NCBI GenBank assembly: GCA_902168085.1
Contig: CABHOP010000022.1
Span: 1 to 64,000 of the forward strand
DNA length: 64,000 nucleotides
Origin: an uncultured Bacteroides sp.
Lineage (GTDB): Bacteria; Bacteroidota; Bacteroidia; Chitinophagales; Chitinophagaceae
Direction of reading: 5' to 3'
Below the pieces are notes generated by a model, which was not told where the DNA came from, did no database searches, and saw only the letters and a list, made by a program, of their open reading frames with translations. Shown piece after piece: positions 1 to 9,088 of this stretch. A program made the translations under genes and the position numbers. How positions within the stretch are numbered: position 1 is the first letter of the stretch; each line of letters opens with the position of its first letter.

Positions 1-74
1 TTTTTTTTCAAGCAGAAGACGGCATACGAGATGCTCAGGAGTCTCGTGGGCTCGGAGATGTGTATAAGAGACAG
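1..74. other. Illumina Nextera P7/i7 adapter (sequencing artefact)
   Basis: Synthetic sequence. Bases 1-8 are a T run like the spacer of flow-cell P7 oligos. Bases 9-32 match the P7 flow-cell primer, bases 33-40 (GCTCAGGA) sit where the 8-base i7 index belongs and match Nextera index N704 as I remember it, bases 41-55 match the Nextera read-2 arm, and 56-74 match the Tn5 mosaic end (AGATGTGTATAAGAGACAG). Genuine 16S sequence starts at 75. This part should be trimmed; the left edge is a contig end, not chromosome. Confidence 0.98.
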
Positions 75-961
<887 letters not shown>

Positions 962-1197
962 AAAGATTGTTTGATACACTGACTAATTTTTTGACTCTAA
1001 CGTAGTTGCGTTATTTTCGGAAATTAGACGTGTAACTTAATTATTAGTTACGCTAAAATTTTACCTGCATAGAGAACTTCATCTCTATTGCTGTTGTTTT
1101 CCCATCCTTATCAAAGATCATCGGTACCACTTTTGATACCTGTTGTCAGTGTCACAGTTACGAACTGCCAAGCCTTAATCGCTACACCATTTTACTA

Positions 1198-1210
1198 TTT
1201 AAAGAACTGT
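1198..1210 (-). promoter_or_regulatory. boxA-like antitermination element in rRNA leader
   Basis: The minus strand reads ACAGTTCTTTAAA, resembling the boxA element (TGCTCTTTAACA in E. coli) that loads Nus antitermination factors on rRNA transcripts. It lies about 30-40 nt downstream of the expected P1 start. Related AGTTCTTAAGG copies lie downstream of P2 (1380-1390) and P3 (1491-1501). The role is inferred from position and similarity only. The remaining leader, 962-1197, holds no gene or clear hairpin that I can see. Confidence 0.45.
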
Positions 1211-1250
1211 TTGTTACCCTTTCGTTATTTTCTCTCTCGCTAAGGGAGCG

Positions 1251-1281
1251 CAAAGATAGCAACTCTTTTCAATTCAGCAAA
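1251..1281 (-). promoter_or_regulatory. rRNA promoter P1 (proximal)
   Basis: On the minus strand, TTTG (1278-1281) is followed after exactly 19 nt by TATCTTTG (1251-1258), a perfect fit to the Bacteroidota vegetative promoter TTTG-N19-TAnnTTTG. An AT-rich block upstream (1290-1313) is 21/24 identical to the one at 1453-1476 upstream of P2, like a duplicated UP element. It would fire leftwards into the 16S gene. Confidence 0.85.
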
Positions 1282-1413
1282 GTTTTTTTGAGATTTTTTA
1301 TTTTCTCATAAACCCGCAAGATTCATTCAACACCACCTCTCAAACCCGCTGCCATCCTGCCTTTTGCCTCTCTTCAATACCTTAAGAACTTACCCTCGTT
1401 TTCGTTGGGAGTG

Positions 1414-1444
1414 CAAAGGTAAGAAACCTTTTCATTCCTCCAAA
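1414..1444 (-). promoter_or_regulatory. rRNA promoter P2 (middle)
   Basis: Minus strand TTTG (1441-1444), 19 nt spacer, TACCTTTG (1414-1421), then GCACTCCCAACG as expected initial transcript. The same downstream text (GCACTCCCAACG) follows P3, and a variant (GCGCTCCC) follows P1, so the promoter modules look duplicated. A copy of AGTTCTTAAGG follows at 1380-1390. Confidence 0.85.
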
Positions 1445-1528
1445 ACTTTTATCAGATTTTTTATTTCCTGATAAACGTTTGATACCGAAACCTTAAGAAC
1501 TAACCCCGCTGTTTTATCGTTGGGAGTG

Positions 1529-1559
1529 CAAAAGTAGAAAACATTTCACAGCTTCCAAA
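1529..1559 (-). promoter_or_regulatory. rRNA promoter P3 (distal)
   Basis: Minus strand TTTG (1556-1559), 19 nt spacer, TACTTTTG (1529-1536). This is the third perfect promoter in tandem, 115 bp upstream of P2 and followed by AGTTCTTAAGG at 1491-1501. Between it and the helicase gene end (1694) I see no gene and no convincing terminator. Confidence 0.82.
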
Positions 1560-1693
1560 TTTTACACTGCATATTTTTAATCTCTATTTAATTTTCATCG
1601 CTAAACGGGGGCTTCGATAAGGCAGGACAATAAAGATACGACTATATATAACCTGTAGCAAACGTTATTAGAAACAGACCAACCTCTTATAGT

Positions 1694-4186
1694 CTAATCT
1701 TTATTGAGCTGGGCATGCATGCGGCGGATACGGTCTTCCAGTTTCTCGCTGGTCAATTCTTCGCGCAGGCTATCCACTTTAATAGGGAAGCAGAAGGGTG
1801 TAAGGCTTTGGGGGCGGGCTATGATAATGTGCCCGTCATATATACGCTGCAAAGAACGGTATAGTCGTTCTGCTTCCACCTCATAGGCCAATACTTCATT
1901 ATAAGCTTGTTGTAATAATAAGTGGGTCGGCTCATTCTGCACCAATACTTCGTATATAAGAGAGGTGGAATTTTGCAGGTGGCGCTGTTTTTTATAAGCG
2001 CCGGGCATACCCTGAAACACAAGGCCGGCGATCACGGCTATATCACGAAACTTCCGTTTGCCCAATTCTGCCGCGTTTACACTACGCTGCAGGTCTGCAT
2101 ACCAGCCTTCAGGGCTGAATAACGACATGATGTTTTCTTCGGTTACAGGTATGGGCTGATCGCTCAATAGCTCGAAACCATAATCATTCATAGCTATAGA
2201 GAAGGTGATAGGCGTTATTTGCGATAGCCTGTATGCCAGGAGTGATGCCATAGACTGGTGCACCAACCTACCCTCGAAAGGATAAACGAACAGGTGATGG
2301 CCGTCTTTAGTATCTATCAGTTCTACCAGCAGTTCATCCTCCCTTGGGATAGCAGATAGCTCACGTTGCTTTTCAAATAGGGGCTCGAGGAATGCCAACA
2401 GTGGATGTGACTGTGGCGTCACGGCCGCCCTCTGGAAGGTTTGCCTCAACACCTCTCCGAGGTTTGCCGACAAAGGCAACCTACCACCCTGCCATGATGG
2501 TACGATGGCCTTCCTGGCATTCGACTTGCGAACATGGGCTACCATATCCCGCGTCATTACCAGTTCCAGTTTCCGTCCTGCAAGGATGAATACATCGCCG
2601 GGGTTAAGGCGCGATATAAAGTATTCCTCTATCGTACCTACATATCCCCCGCTCATAAACTTCACCTTCATCAGTGCATCGCCTACTATGGTGCCTATAT
2701 GCAAACGGTGGCGCATAGCTACCCGGCGGCTGGTAACACGATAGACACCATCGATATTCACCACTTTGTGGTATTCATCGTAATTATTCAGCAGATCGCC
2801 ACCGTTAGTTATAAATGCAAGCAACCAATTCCATTCATCGCGGGTAAGGTCGCGATAGCAGTTGGTCGATATTACCTCTTTATACAACACATCGCTTACA
2901 AAGCCCTCCCCTACTGCACGGGTTACCATGTATTGTATCAATACGTCGTAGGCAAGAATAACCGGTGAGCGGCTTTCTATATACTGCTTGTGATAAGCCT
3001 CCTGCAATGCAGCCGCCTCCACTATTTCCAGCGAATGTGTGGGCACAAAATAGATATTGCTCACTGCATTAGGTTCGTGGCCGCTACGCCCCGCACGTTG
3101 CATAAAGCGTGCTATGCCTTTAGGGCTGCCTACTTGTATCACGGTATCTACAGGACGAAAGTCGACACCGAGGTCGAGACTGGCAGTACATACTACCACT
3201 TTTAGTGTGCCGTTATGCAATTGCTCTTCCACCCACACACGTACATCTTTTTCTATGGCACTATGGTGCAGCGCCATAGCACCTGCAAGGTCTGGTGCTG
3301 CATCGAGCAAAGCCTGGTACCACATTTCTGCCTGCGAGCGGACGTTTGTGAATAGTAGTGTAGAATTGCTATTATAAATCACAGGCAGCACATGGTTTAT
3401 CATCTTCAATCCCAAGTGCCCGGCCCAGGGAAAACGCTCTACCGTTTCAGGCAATATTGTATGAATGGCTACTTGCTTGTTCAATTCTGCTTTTACGATA
3501 GTCGCATTTTCGCTTTCATTACCCAGTAATACATGTAGTGCCTCCTGCAGGTTGCCTATGGTAGCCGAAATACCCCAGATGCGCAATGGATCGTATACAC
3601 CTTCTTTCTGCTTTGCATGGCGTATGGCTTTTATGTTTGAAAGTGCCAGTTCTACCTGCACACCCCGTTTGGTACCCAGCAGTTCGTGCCATTCATCTAC
3701 AGCTATACACTTCAGGCTTTCAAACAAAGCCGGATAGTTTTTAGATGCCAAAAGCAAATGCAAACTCTCGGGAGTGATGATGAGTATTTCGGGCATTTGC
3801 TGTTTTTGCTTCTGTCTTTCGCTAACGGGCGTATCGCCATTGCGGACTGCAACCCGCCACGGGATCTGCAACTCAGCCAGCGCTTCCTCCATAGCGCGGC
3901 CTATATCTTTGGCCAACGCACGCAAGGGGGTTATCCATAATAGTTGCAACCCGTTCTTTCGTTTGGAAGTATAATCCTTGTTATGATTGATGTAGTCGAT
4001 CAACACCCCCAAGAATACGGCATATGTTTTACCAAAACCGGTAGGCGCATTTACAATACCGTTCAGCCCCTCCACATATAGCTGCCACGCTTCCTGCTGA
4101 AAGGCAAAAGGTTTTAAGCCCTTAGCATTCAACCAGGCATCGATAACACTGAATCCATCTGCGGCACTTGTCTTCTTCCGGGGCAT
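1694..4186 (-). CDS. Lhr-type DEXH-box DNA helicase (ligase-associated family)
   Basis: 830-residue superfamily-2 helicase, probably a 3'-5' DNA helicase acting in DNA repair. Visible motifs: motif I APTGFGKT at residues 47-54; motif II DEWHE, the tryptophan variant typical of Lhr-core enzymes; motif III SAT; motif VI QRAGRSGH; then a long Lhr-specific C-terminal region to residue 830. The length fits the ligase-associated DEXH helicases of Bacteroidota and Proteobacteria. In many genomes this family sits with an ATP-dependent ligase, an exonuclease and a phosphoesterase; here none is adjacent. The ATG directly abuts the stop of the upstream methyltransferase (0 bp), so the two are very likely co-transcribed. 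The exact DNA substrate cannot be read from sequence. Confidence 0.9.
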   Translation of the reverse strand: MPRKKTSAADGFSVIDAWLNAKGLKPFAFQQEAWQLYVEGLNGIVNAPTGFGKTYAVFLGVLIDYINHNKDYTSKRKNGLQLLWITPLRALAKDIGRAMEEALAELQIPWRVAVRNGDTPVSERQKQKQQMPEILIITPESLHLLLASKNYPALFESLKCIAVDEWHELLGTKRGVQVELALSNIKAIRHAKQKEGVYDPLRIWGISATIGNLQEALHVLLGNESENATIVKAELNKQVAIHTILPETVERFPWAGHLGLKMINHVLPVIYNSNSTLLFTNVRSQAEMWYQALLDAAPDLAGAMALHHSAIEKDVRVWVEEQLHNGTLKVVVCTASLDLGVDFRPVDTVIQVGSPKGIARFMQRAGRSGHEPNAVSNIYFVPTHSLEIVEAAALQEAYHKQYIESRSPVILAYDVLIQYMVTRAVGEGFVSDVLYKEVISTNCYRDLTRDEWNWLLAFITNGGDLLNNYDEYHKVVNIDGVYRVTSRRVAMRHRLHIGTIVGDALMKVKFMSGGYVGTIEEYFISRLNPGDVFILAGRKLELVMTRDMVAHVRKSNARKAIVPSWQGGRLPLSANLGEVLRQTFQRAAVTPQSHPLLAFLEPLFEKQRELSAIPREDELLVELIDTKDGHHLFVYPFEGRLVHQSMASLLAYRLSQITPITFSIAMNDYGFELLSDQPIPVTEENIMSLFSPEGWYADLQRSVNAAELGKRKFRDIAVIAGLVFQGMPGAYKKQRHLQNSTSLIYEVLVQNEPTHLLLQQAYNEVLAYEVEAERLYRSLQRIYDGHIIIARPQSLTPFCFPIKVDSLREELTSEKLEDRIRRMHAQLNKD

Positions 4187-4987
4187 TTATTTTTTAGATG
4201 CGATTACTGAATACACCATCGGCAACTTCCATTCCATGCCCTTAATATAGTACTTGCCGGTTTCACCTGCTACAATGCTATTAAAGCAAGGATACGGCGA
4301 ATATTCATACTCACCGAAATGATCTATTTGCAACCCTGCTTTCAGCAAAGCAGAGAAGACCTCAGACAAAGGATGATTCCACGATACTGCCGCAAGGTTG
4401 ATGTCGGCAGATTTATCAGCATAGGTGCCAGCTTCTGTTTCTACAATTGTTTCCGTATTGAAATAAGGGTACTGCACGTAGGTAAAATCATTATCAAACA
4501 TCCACACTGCGGGGTGAAATTCAACCAATATCAATTTGCCCCCGGGTTTTAAAAAGTGTGCTACTACCTGTGCCCACTTATCCATATCGGGCAGCCAGCC
4601 CAGTACACCATATGTGGTGTACACTATATCGAACGACTGCTTCAATACTTCCGGCAAGGCATACACATCCGACAATACGAATTTTGCATCGAGCCGCAAT
4701 TCCTCAGTGAGTCCGCGCGCTATTTCTATGGCCTGGTCTGAAAAATCGACACCGGTAACTTTTGCCCCCATACGTGCCAGCGACAAGCTGTCCTGCCCAA
4801 AATGACATTGCAGATGCAGTATATCCTTATCGGCAATCTCGCCCAGCAAATCCAGCTCAATGTCTTTCAGCGATGTTTTCCCTGCTTTAAAAACATCCAT
4901 TTCATGAAAGTCAGACTTAACATGTACGTGGGTACGCTTATTCCACAGTTCGCGGTTCACCTTAAGGTAATCAGGCATGCTTTCCAT
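4187..4987 (-). CDS. Class I SAM-dependent methyltransferase
   Basis: 266-residue cytosolic methyltransferase. The Rossmann SAM-binding motif I is visible as ILHLQCHFGQDSLSLARMGA, with the acidic ribose-binding end of strand 2 in GVDFSD and a motif-IV-like region around YTTYGVLGWL. The fold fits the Methyltransf_11/25 type; the substrate is unknown. A second ATG at codon 4 (4978) is an equally good start. It is the first gene of a two-gene unit with the Lhr-type helicase, whose ATG follows its stop without a gap. The coupling could be functional (nucleic-acid modification) or accidental. Confidence 0.8.
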   Translation of the reverse strand: MESMPDYLKVNRELWNKRTHVHVKSDFHEMDVFKAGKTSLKDIELDLLGEIADKDILHLQCHFGQDSLSLARMGAKVTGVDFSDQAIEIARGLTEELRLDAKFVLSDVYALPEVLKQSFDIVYTTYGVLGWLPDMDKWAQVVAHFLKPGGKLILVEFHPAVWMFDNDFTYVQYPYFNTETIVETEAGTYADKSADINLAAVSWNHPLSEVFSALLKAGLQIDHFGEYEYSPYPCFNSIVAGETGKYYIKGMEWKLPMVYSVIASKK

Positions 4988-5212
4988 CTCAAAACGTTAA
5001 AATGTTCTAATAAATGAAGTTAAGGGTTTCGGTTACAATGATTGTACCGACATTTGCACTCTTTATAAACCTATCAGCGATAAATGAGTACACATTGTAT
5101 AACTAACTGTTTCTTTTTTTACCCATATACCAAAATCGTTTATTCCGGCAATAGACAATTGAAAGTGTAGTAATTGCAAAGAAATAGCTACCTTTAAAAA
5201 CAGCCAACAAGC

Positions 5213-5638
5213 ATGGAAGAAGTATTTATATTGATAGCTGAGGATGATGCGGATGACCGTTTTTTACTTCAAACAGCTTTTGAAGAAAACGGGTTTAAAG
5301 ACAAGCTATGCTTTGTAGAGAACGGCATAGAACTTTTTGACTACCTGGCTGAAAACAAAGGCCCTACCGGCAATACACTGCCCAGATTCATTATGCTGGA
5401 CCTGAACATGCCTAAGAAGGATGGCAGGGAAGTGTTGACAGAGTTGAAGCAACACAATACATATAAGAATATACCGGTAGTAGTATTCAGCACTACACAC
5501 AATGAACAGGAAATGCGCCGCTGCTATGAGCTAGGCGCCAACTCATACATCACCAAGCCCAATAGCTTTGAAAGCCTGCTAAAAACAGTAGCCACGCTCC
5601 GCAGCTTATGGATGGAAGGACACACTATATCGGCGTAG
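5213..5638 (+). CDS. Single-domain response regulator (Rcp1/CheY-like)
   Basis: 141-residue lone receiver domain. Acidic pocket at E10-D12, phospho-acceptor D63 in LDLNMPKKDG, switch residues S93/T94, conserved lysine K115 in ITKP. The longer beta3-alpha3 loop (KGPTGNTLPR before the Asp strand) is characteristic of Rcp1-type regulators that partner phytochrome-like kinases with the SHDLQEPLR H-box; two kinases of exactly that type lie nearby (9089-10666 and 13853-15253), so either could be the partner (inference). No output domain, so it acts through protein contacts or in a phosphorelay. The upstream gap 4988-5212 shows no clear gene. Confidence 0.9.
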   Translation: MEEVFILIAEDDADDRFLLQTAFEENGFKDKLCFVENGIELFDYLAENKGPTGNTLPRFIMLDLNMPKKDGREVLTELKQHNTYKNIPVVVFSTTHNEQEMRRCYELGANSYITKPNSFESLLKTVATLRSLWMEGHTISA

Positions 5639-5752
5639 TCTTACAATATGCTGACAATCAACGTTTTGATTTAATAAAATGAATTGTGGCATGGTTTTTA
5701 TAAAGAATAGGGGGAGTTATATAGTATAAAGTATTTGAGGTAGAAAAATCTA

Positions 5753-6130
5753 ATGAGTATAAAAACCTATCTTATGTTGGACCAAAGAAGCGTATTGATA
5801 ATAGATGATGAGAGTGACCTGTGCCAGCTATTAAAAAGTTACCTGATGCGCAAAAATTATGATGTACACATTGCGCATACCCTTGAAGACGGTATGAATA
5901 TCGTCAAGACATTACATCCATCTATGGTTTTCCTTGACAATAATTTACCGGATGGTATAGGTTGGAAACTGGCCCCTTTCCTGGCAAATGAATATCCCGG
6001 CATGCAAATAAACTTTGTAAGTGCATTCGATTCGCAAGTACCGAATATGCCACCTGCTTCAAAATACACCGTGATAGAAAAGCCCATCAGCTTTGTAGAC
6101 CTGGAACAACGTGTATTTGGAGTAGCATAA
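5753..6130 (+). CDS. Single-domain response regulator
   Basis: 125-residue lone receiver. Acidic residues at D18-E20, phospho-acceptor D62 in FLDNNLPDGIGW, S90 as switch residue, K110 in EKP. The fold is short and complete with no output domain. A second in-frame ATG at codon 8 (5774) is possible. It follows the other lone receiver on the same strand after a 114-bp gap and ends before a strong hairpin at 6162-6186. Partner unknown; the neighbouring kinases are the obvious candidates (inference). Confidence 0.87.
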   Translation: MSIKTYLMLDQRSVLIIDDESDLCQLLKSYLMRKNYDVHIAHTLEDGMNIVKTLHPSMVFLDNNLPDGIGWKLAPFLANEYPGMQINFVSAFDSQVPNMPPASKYTVIEKPISFVDLEQRVFGVA

Positions 6131-6161
6131 AAGAATTGATTGATTACCTGGTATAAATATT

Positions 6162-6190
6162 AGAGCTGCATCTTTGATGCAGCTCTTTCT
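6162..6190. terminator. Intrinsic terminator, usable on both strands
   Basis: 11-bp perfect stem AGAGCTGCATC / GATGCAGCTCT with a TTT loop (6162-6186), followed by TTCTTTT. It lies between the receiver gene ending at 6130 and the convergent small membrane gene ending at 6212. Confidence 0.85.
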
Positions 6191-6211
6191 TTTGGGATAA
6201 GCAGATACTTA

Positions 6212-6358
6212 TCAGGACCTGCGTATAAGACCCAGCAGTAATGATATAACTGCCAGTACCAGCAATATGTGTATCAGGCCCTTTACACTGTATACAAAAA
6301 CGCCTAATATCCAACTAATCACTAGGATGACGGCAATGATGTACAAAATAGATCTCAT
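6212..6358 (-). CDS. Small hydrophobic membrane protein (lmo0937-like)
   Basis: 48-residue protein reading MRSILYIIAVILVISWILGV at the N terminus and ending LLGLIRRS. Two hydrophobic helices with a short VYSVKG turn between them match the lmo0937 family of tiny membrane proteins, which are widespread and often stress-linked; function unknown. The frame has an ATG at 6358 and a TGA at 6212-6214, and stops just before the bidirectional terminator, which supports a real gene. The coding assignment rests on family resemblance and composition. Confidence 0.8.
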   Translation of the reverse strand: MRSILYIIAVILVISWILGVFVYSVKGLIHILLVLAVISLLLGLIRRS

Positions 6359-6439
6359 AAATAGTGGTTTTTAAAAGTGTTGAAAACAATTGTGCCATGG
6401 AATACGTTTTTATATAATAATCAAAACTTTACGGCTGTT

Positions 6440-7642
6440 ATGGATTTGCATTCCCACCTACCTTACTGGCTCATCAAAAACGGTATTATTTCTACATTTC
6501 CGTCTTTAAAAAAAGATGAACATACAGACATAGCCATTATTGGTGCCGGTATCAGCGGTGCATTGGCAGCATATTATTTATCAGACTGCGGCTATAAGGT
6601 AACCGTGATAGACCGCAGACATGCAGGCATGGGCAGCACTGCCGCCAGTACCGCATTGCTTCAATACGAAATAGATACACCTCTTAGTAAACTGATAAAG
6701 CTGGTGCCAAAACAAGATGCGATACAAGCGTATAAATTGTGCCGGGAAGCGATATATACGATACAGGAAATATGCAGAAATATAGACACTACTGCACACT
6801 TCAGGGTAAGAAGCAGCCTGCAGTATGCCAGTTATAAAAAGGATACAACAACACATAAAGAAGAATACTTATTGCGCAAAAAACAGGGCTTTGATGTAAC
6901 CTGGCTGGAACCAGATGATATAGCAGATAAATACGGGTTTGATGCACCCGGCGCCATCCTTTCAAAAGATGGAGCGGAAATAGATGCCTATAAGCTTACC
7001 CATGGATTGCTGAACTATGCAACAGCCAACGGCGCAACCGTTTATGACAATACAACAATAGAGCATATAACCTGCACAAAGAATGGCACCACACTACAGA
7101 CGAATACCGGATGTTATATAAAGGCGAAATACCTGGTAATGGCAGGAGGCTATGAATCGCTGCAGTATATACCAAAGAAAGTAGCAGAAGTACATTCTAC
7201 TTATGCTTTGGTATCAGAACCTATGAATACGGAAGAATTCTGGCATAAGAACAGCCTGGTATGGGAAACAGCTATGCCTTACCTCTACTTTCGCGTAACT
7301 GACAAGAACAGGATATTGGTAGGTGGTAAAGATGATGCCTTTTACAATCCACGATTAAGAAGTAGCCGTACAAAACAGAAAGCCGAACAACTGGTAGAGA
7401 CATTCACGAGAAAATTACCCCATATACAAATAACAGCAGACTTTAGCTGGTCGGGGGCATTTGCTGTTACAAAAGATGGCCTGCCTTATATAGGCACCAT
7501 TCCATCTTTACCTAATACCTATTTTGCCCTTGGCTTTGGCGGAAATGGCATTGTGTTCAGCGTAATAGCAGCAACCATCATCAGGGATATGATAATGGGC
7601 AAAAAAAATGCAGATGCCGGTAAATTCTCTTTTAACAGATAG
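6440..7642 (+). CDS. FAD-dependent amine/D-amino-acid-type oxidoreductase
   Basis: About 400 residues, DAO family (DadA/glycine-oxidase-like fold). An N-terminal dinucleotide-binding motif GAGISGALAAYYL with a following acidic strand end (VTVIDRR) binds FAD; the C-terminal GLPYIGTIP and GFGGNGIVFS segments complete the FAD domain. It oxidises an amine or amino-acid substrate that cannot be named from sequence. The open frame extends upstream to a GTG at 6377, but ATG at 6440 (MDLHSHLPYW) is the better start because family members begin this way. No signal peptide. It converges with the kinase gene on the other strand with only 1 bp between the stops. There is no partner gene on its own strand. 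Confidence 0.85.
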   Translation: MDLHSHLPYWLIKNGIISTFPSLKKDEHTDIAIIGAGISGALAAYYLSDCGYKVTVIDRRHAGMGSTAASTALLQYEIDTPLSKLIKLVPKQDAIQAYKLCREAIYTIQEICRNIDTTAHFRVRSSLQYASYKKDTTTHKEEYLLRKKQGFDVTWLEPDDIADKYGFDAPGAILSKDGAEIDAYKLTHGLLNYATANGATVYDNTTIEHITCTKNGTTLQTNTGCYIKAKYLVMAGGYESLQYIPKKVAEVHSTYALVSEPMNTEEFWHKNSLVWETAMPYLYFRVTDKNRILVGGKDDAFYNPRLRSSRTKQKAEQLVETFTRKLPHIQITADFSWSGAFAVTKDGLPYIGTIPSLPNTYFALGFGGNGIVFSVIAATIIRDMIMGKKNADAGKFSFNR

Positions 7643-7643
7643 G

Positions 7644-9083
7644 CTATGTAGCATCCGTAGAAAATACGATAGTAAATGTAGTACCTACCCCTTCTGTTGA
7701 GGCTACTTCTATATTGGCATTATGCGCCTGTAATATATTCAACGTAGCAGCAAGGCCCAGGCCCATGCCATTTCTTTTTTGTGTAAAATACGGCTCAAAC
7801 AAACGGGTGATGTTTTCTTCGCTGATGCCACAACCATTATCTGCTATCTTTAAAACATAAGCGTGCGGCCTATCTGTAAGCGAAACAATAAGTTGCCCTT
7901 CTTGTTCCTTCATCGCCTCTATAGCATTGATAATAATATTCAGCAGGGCAATTTTCAACTTCTCCTTATCTGCATTCAGCATCAATGGCACATCCGGATA
8001 ACTGAGGTCCAGCTTTATTTTCTTCAACGTCAATCTGTCCATAGCCATGCCCACCACTTCATCAATAATATTCTGAAGAATGTGCTGGTCCATTACCATT
8101 TCTGCAGGGCGGGCAGAGCTTAACAGTTCACTGATAAGATCATTAATGCGCTTACTATTGCGGTCTATAATATCAAGATACATATTGTCTGCTGCGGCTT
8201 CCTGCAGCATTTGCTCTACAGATAGTGTAATATTATTCAGCGGGTTTCGCACCTCATGCGCCAGTGTACGCACCAGCCTTCCAGTGGCCGCCAGCTTTTC
8301 TGCACGCAGGTTTGCTTTTTCTATTTTCTTTAGATTGGTAATATCATGAATGATACCCTGAAAATATATCTTGCCTTCTGTACCTTCTTCCTGTGCGGCT
8401 GTAAGGATACAATACTTGCGTTCATTGTTTTTGTTCAGCAGGCTTACTTCCCAGTCTTCAACCTCATTGTTTATTGAAAGTACTTGTTGCAGGTACTTCT
8501 TATGCTGTGCCTGCTCCACGATATCGGCCAGGTTCATTTGCAAAGCTTCTTCCCGGGTATACCCCAATAAAGTAGATATCGCATCATTTACATCTATGAA
8601 ATTCAAATTCTCGTCTGCAAGAAAAATAACGTCTTTGGAGCGTTCAAATATTCCTTTGTATTTACGCTCATTCGCCTTCAGTGCTTTTAATGTTTTAGCA
8701 CGGCCCAAAGCATAGCGAATACTACGTTCCATCTTTTCTACATTCAGCTCTGTTTTTATAAGATAGTCCACCGCGCCGGATTCCATCGCTGCTATATCTA
8801 CATGATAGCTTCCTTTACCCGTTAGCAGGATGATGGGCTCTTCACATTGATGCTCTAATGCGTCGTGCAGCAGGTCCACACCGGATTTAGCACCTAAACG
8901 ATAGTCTACGAAGTACAGGTCATACTTCTTTGCTATCATCGCCTTTAGTGCATCGTCATAATTATTACACCAGTCGATAACAGAAGATAAGCCCTGTATA
9001 TGTTTTATATAATCGCCCGTGATGATGAAATCATCCTGATCGTCATCTATTATAAGTATGCGTACTATTTGTCCGCCCGGCAT
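7644..9083 (-). CDS. Hybrid histidine kinase, receiver-PAS-HisKA-HATPase
   Basis: 479 residues, soluble. Order: receiver domain at 1-125 (acidic D13-D15, phospho-acceptor D60 in FVDYRLG, T88, K110), PAS domain about 140-255, HisKA with phospho-histidine H276 in LAHEVRNPLN, HATPase with N box IINAIEA, and G1/G2 motifs DNGCGI and GMGLGL. An N-terminal receiver means it can be phosphorylated by another kinase and then change its own output. It is the last gene of the minus-strand cassette, 5 bp after the PAS kinase gene, so an intra-operon relay is likely (inference). Its NtrB-like HEVRNPL H-box suits a sigma-54 activator, which is encoded two genes upstream. Confidence 0.9.
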   Translation of the reverse strand: MPGGQIVRILIIDDDQDDFIITGDYIKHIQGLSSVIDWCNNYDDALKAMIAKKYDLYFVDYRLGAKSGVDLLHDALEHQCEEPIILLTGKGSYHVDIAAMESGAVDYLIKTELNVEKMERSIRYALGRAKTLKALKANERKYKGIFERSKDVIFLADENLNFIDVNDAISTLLGYTREEALQMNLADIVEQAQHKKYLQQVLSINNEVEDWEVSLLNKNNERKYCILTAAQEEGTEGKIYFQGIIHDITNLKKIEKANLRAEKLAATGRLVRTLAHEVRNPLNNITLSVEQMLQEAAADNMYLDIIDRNSKRINDLISELLSSARPAEMVMDQHILQNIIDEVVGMAMDRLTLKKIKLDLSYPDVPLMLNADKEKLKIALLNIIINAIEAMKEQEGQLIVSLTDRPHAYVLKIADNGCGISEENITRLFEPYFTQKRNGMGLGLAATLNILQAHNANIEVASTEGVGTTFTIVFSTDAT

Positions 9084-9088
9084 GAATG

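Noticed and set aside
5687-5701. TGGCATG, a sigma-54 -24-like half-site before the second lone receiver
   Set aside because: The -12 position reads TTAT with no GC at the required spacing, so the promoter rule GG-N10-GC fails.
6380-6402. TGGCACA on the minus strand upstream of the small membrane gene
   Set aside because: The -24 half is perfect but the -12 half is TTTTC, lacking GC.
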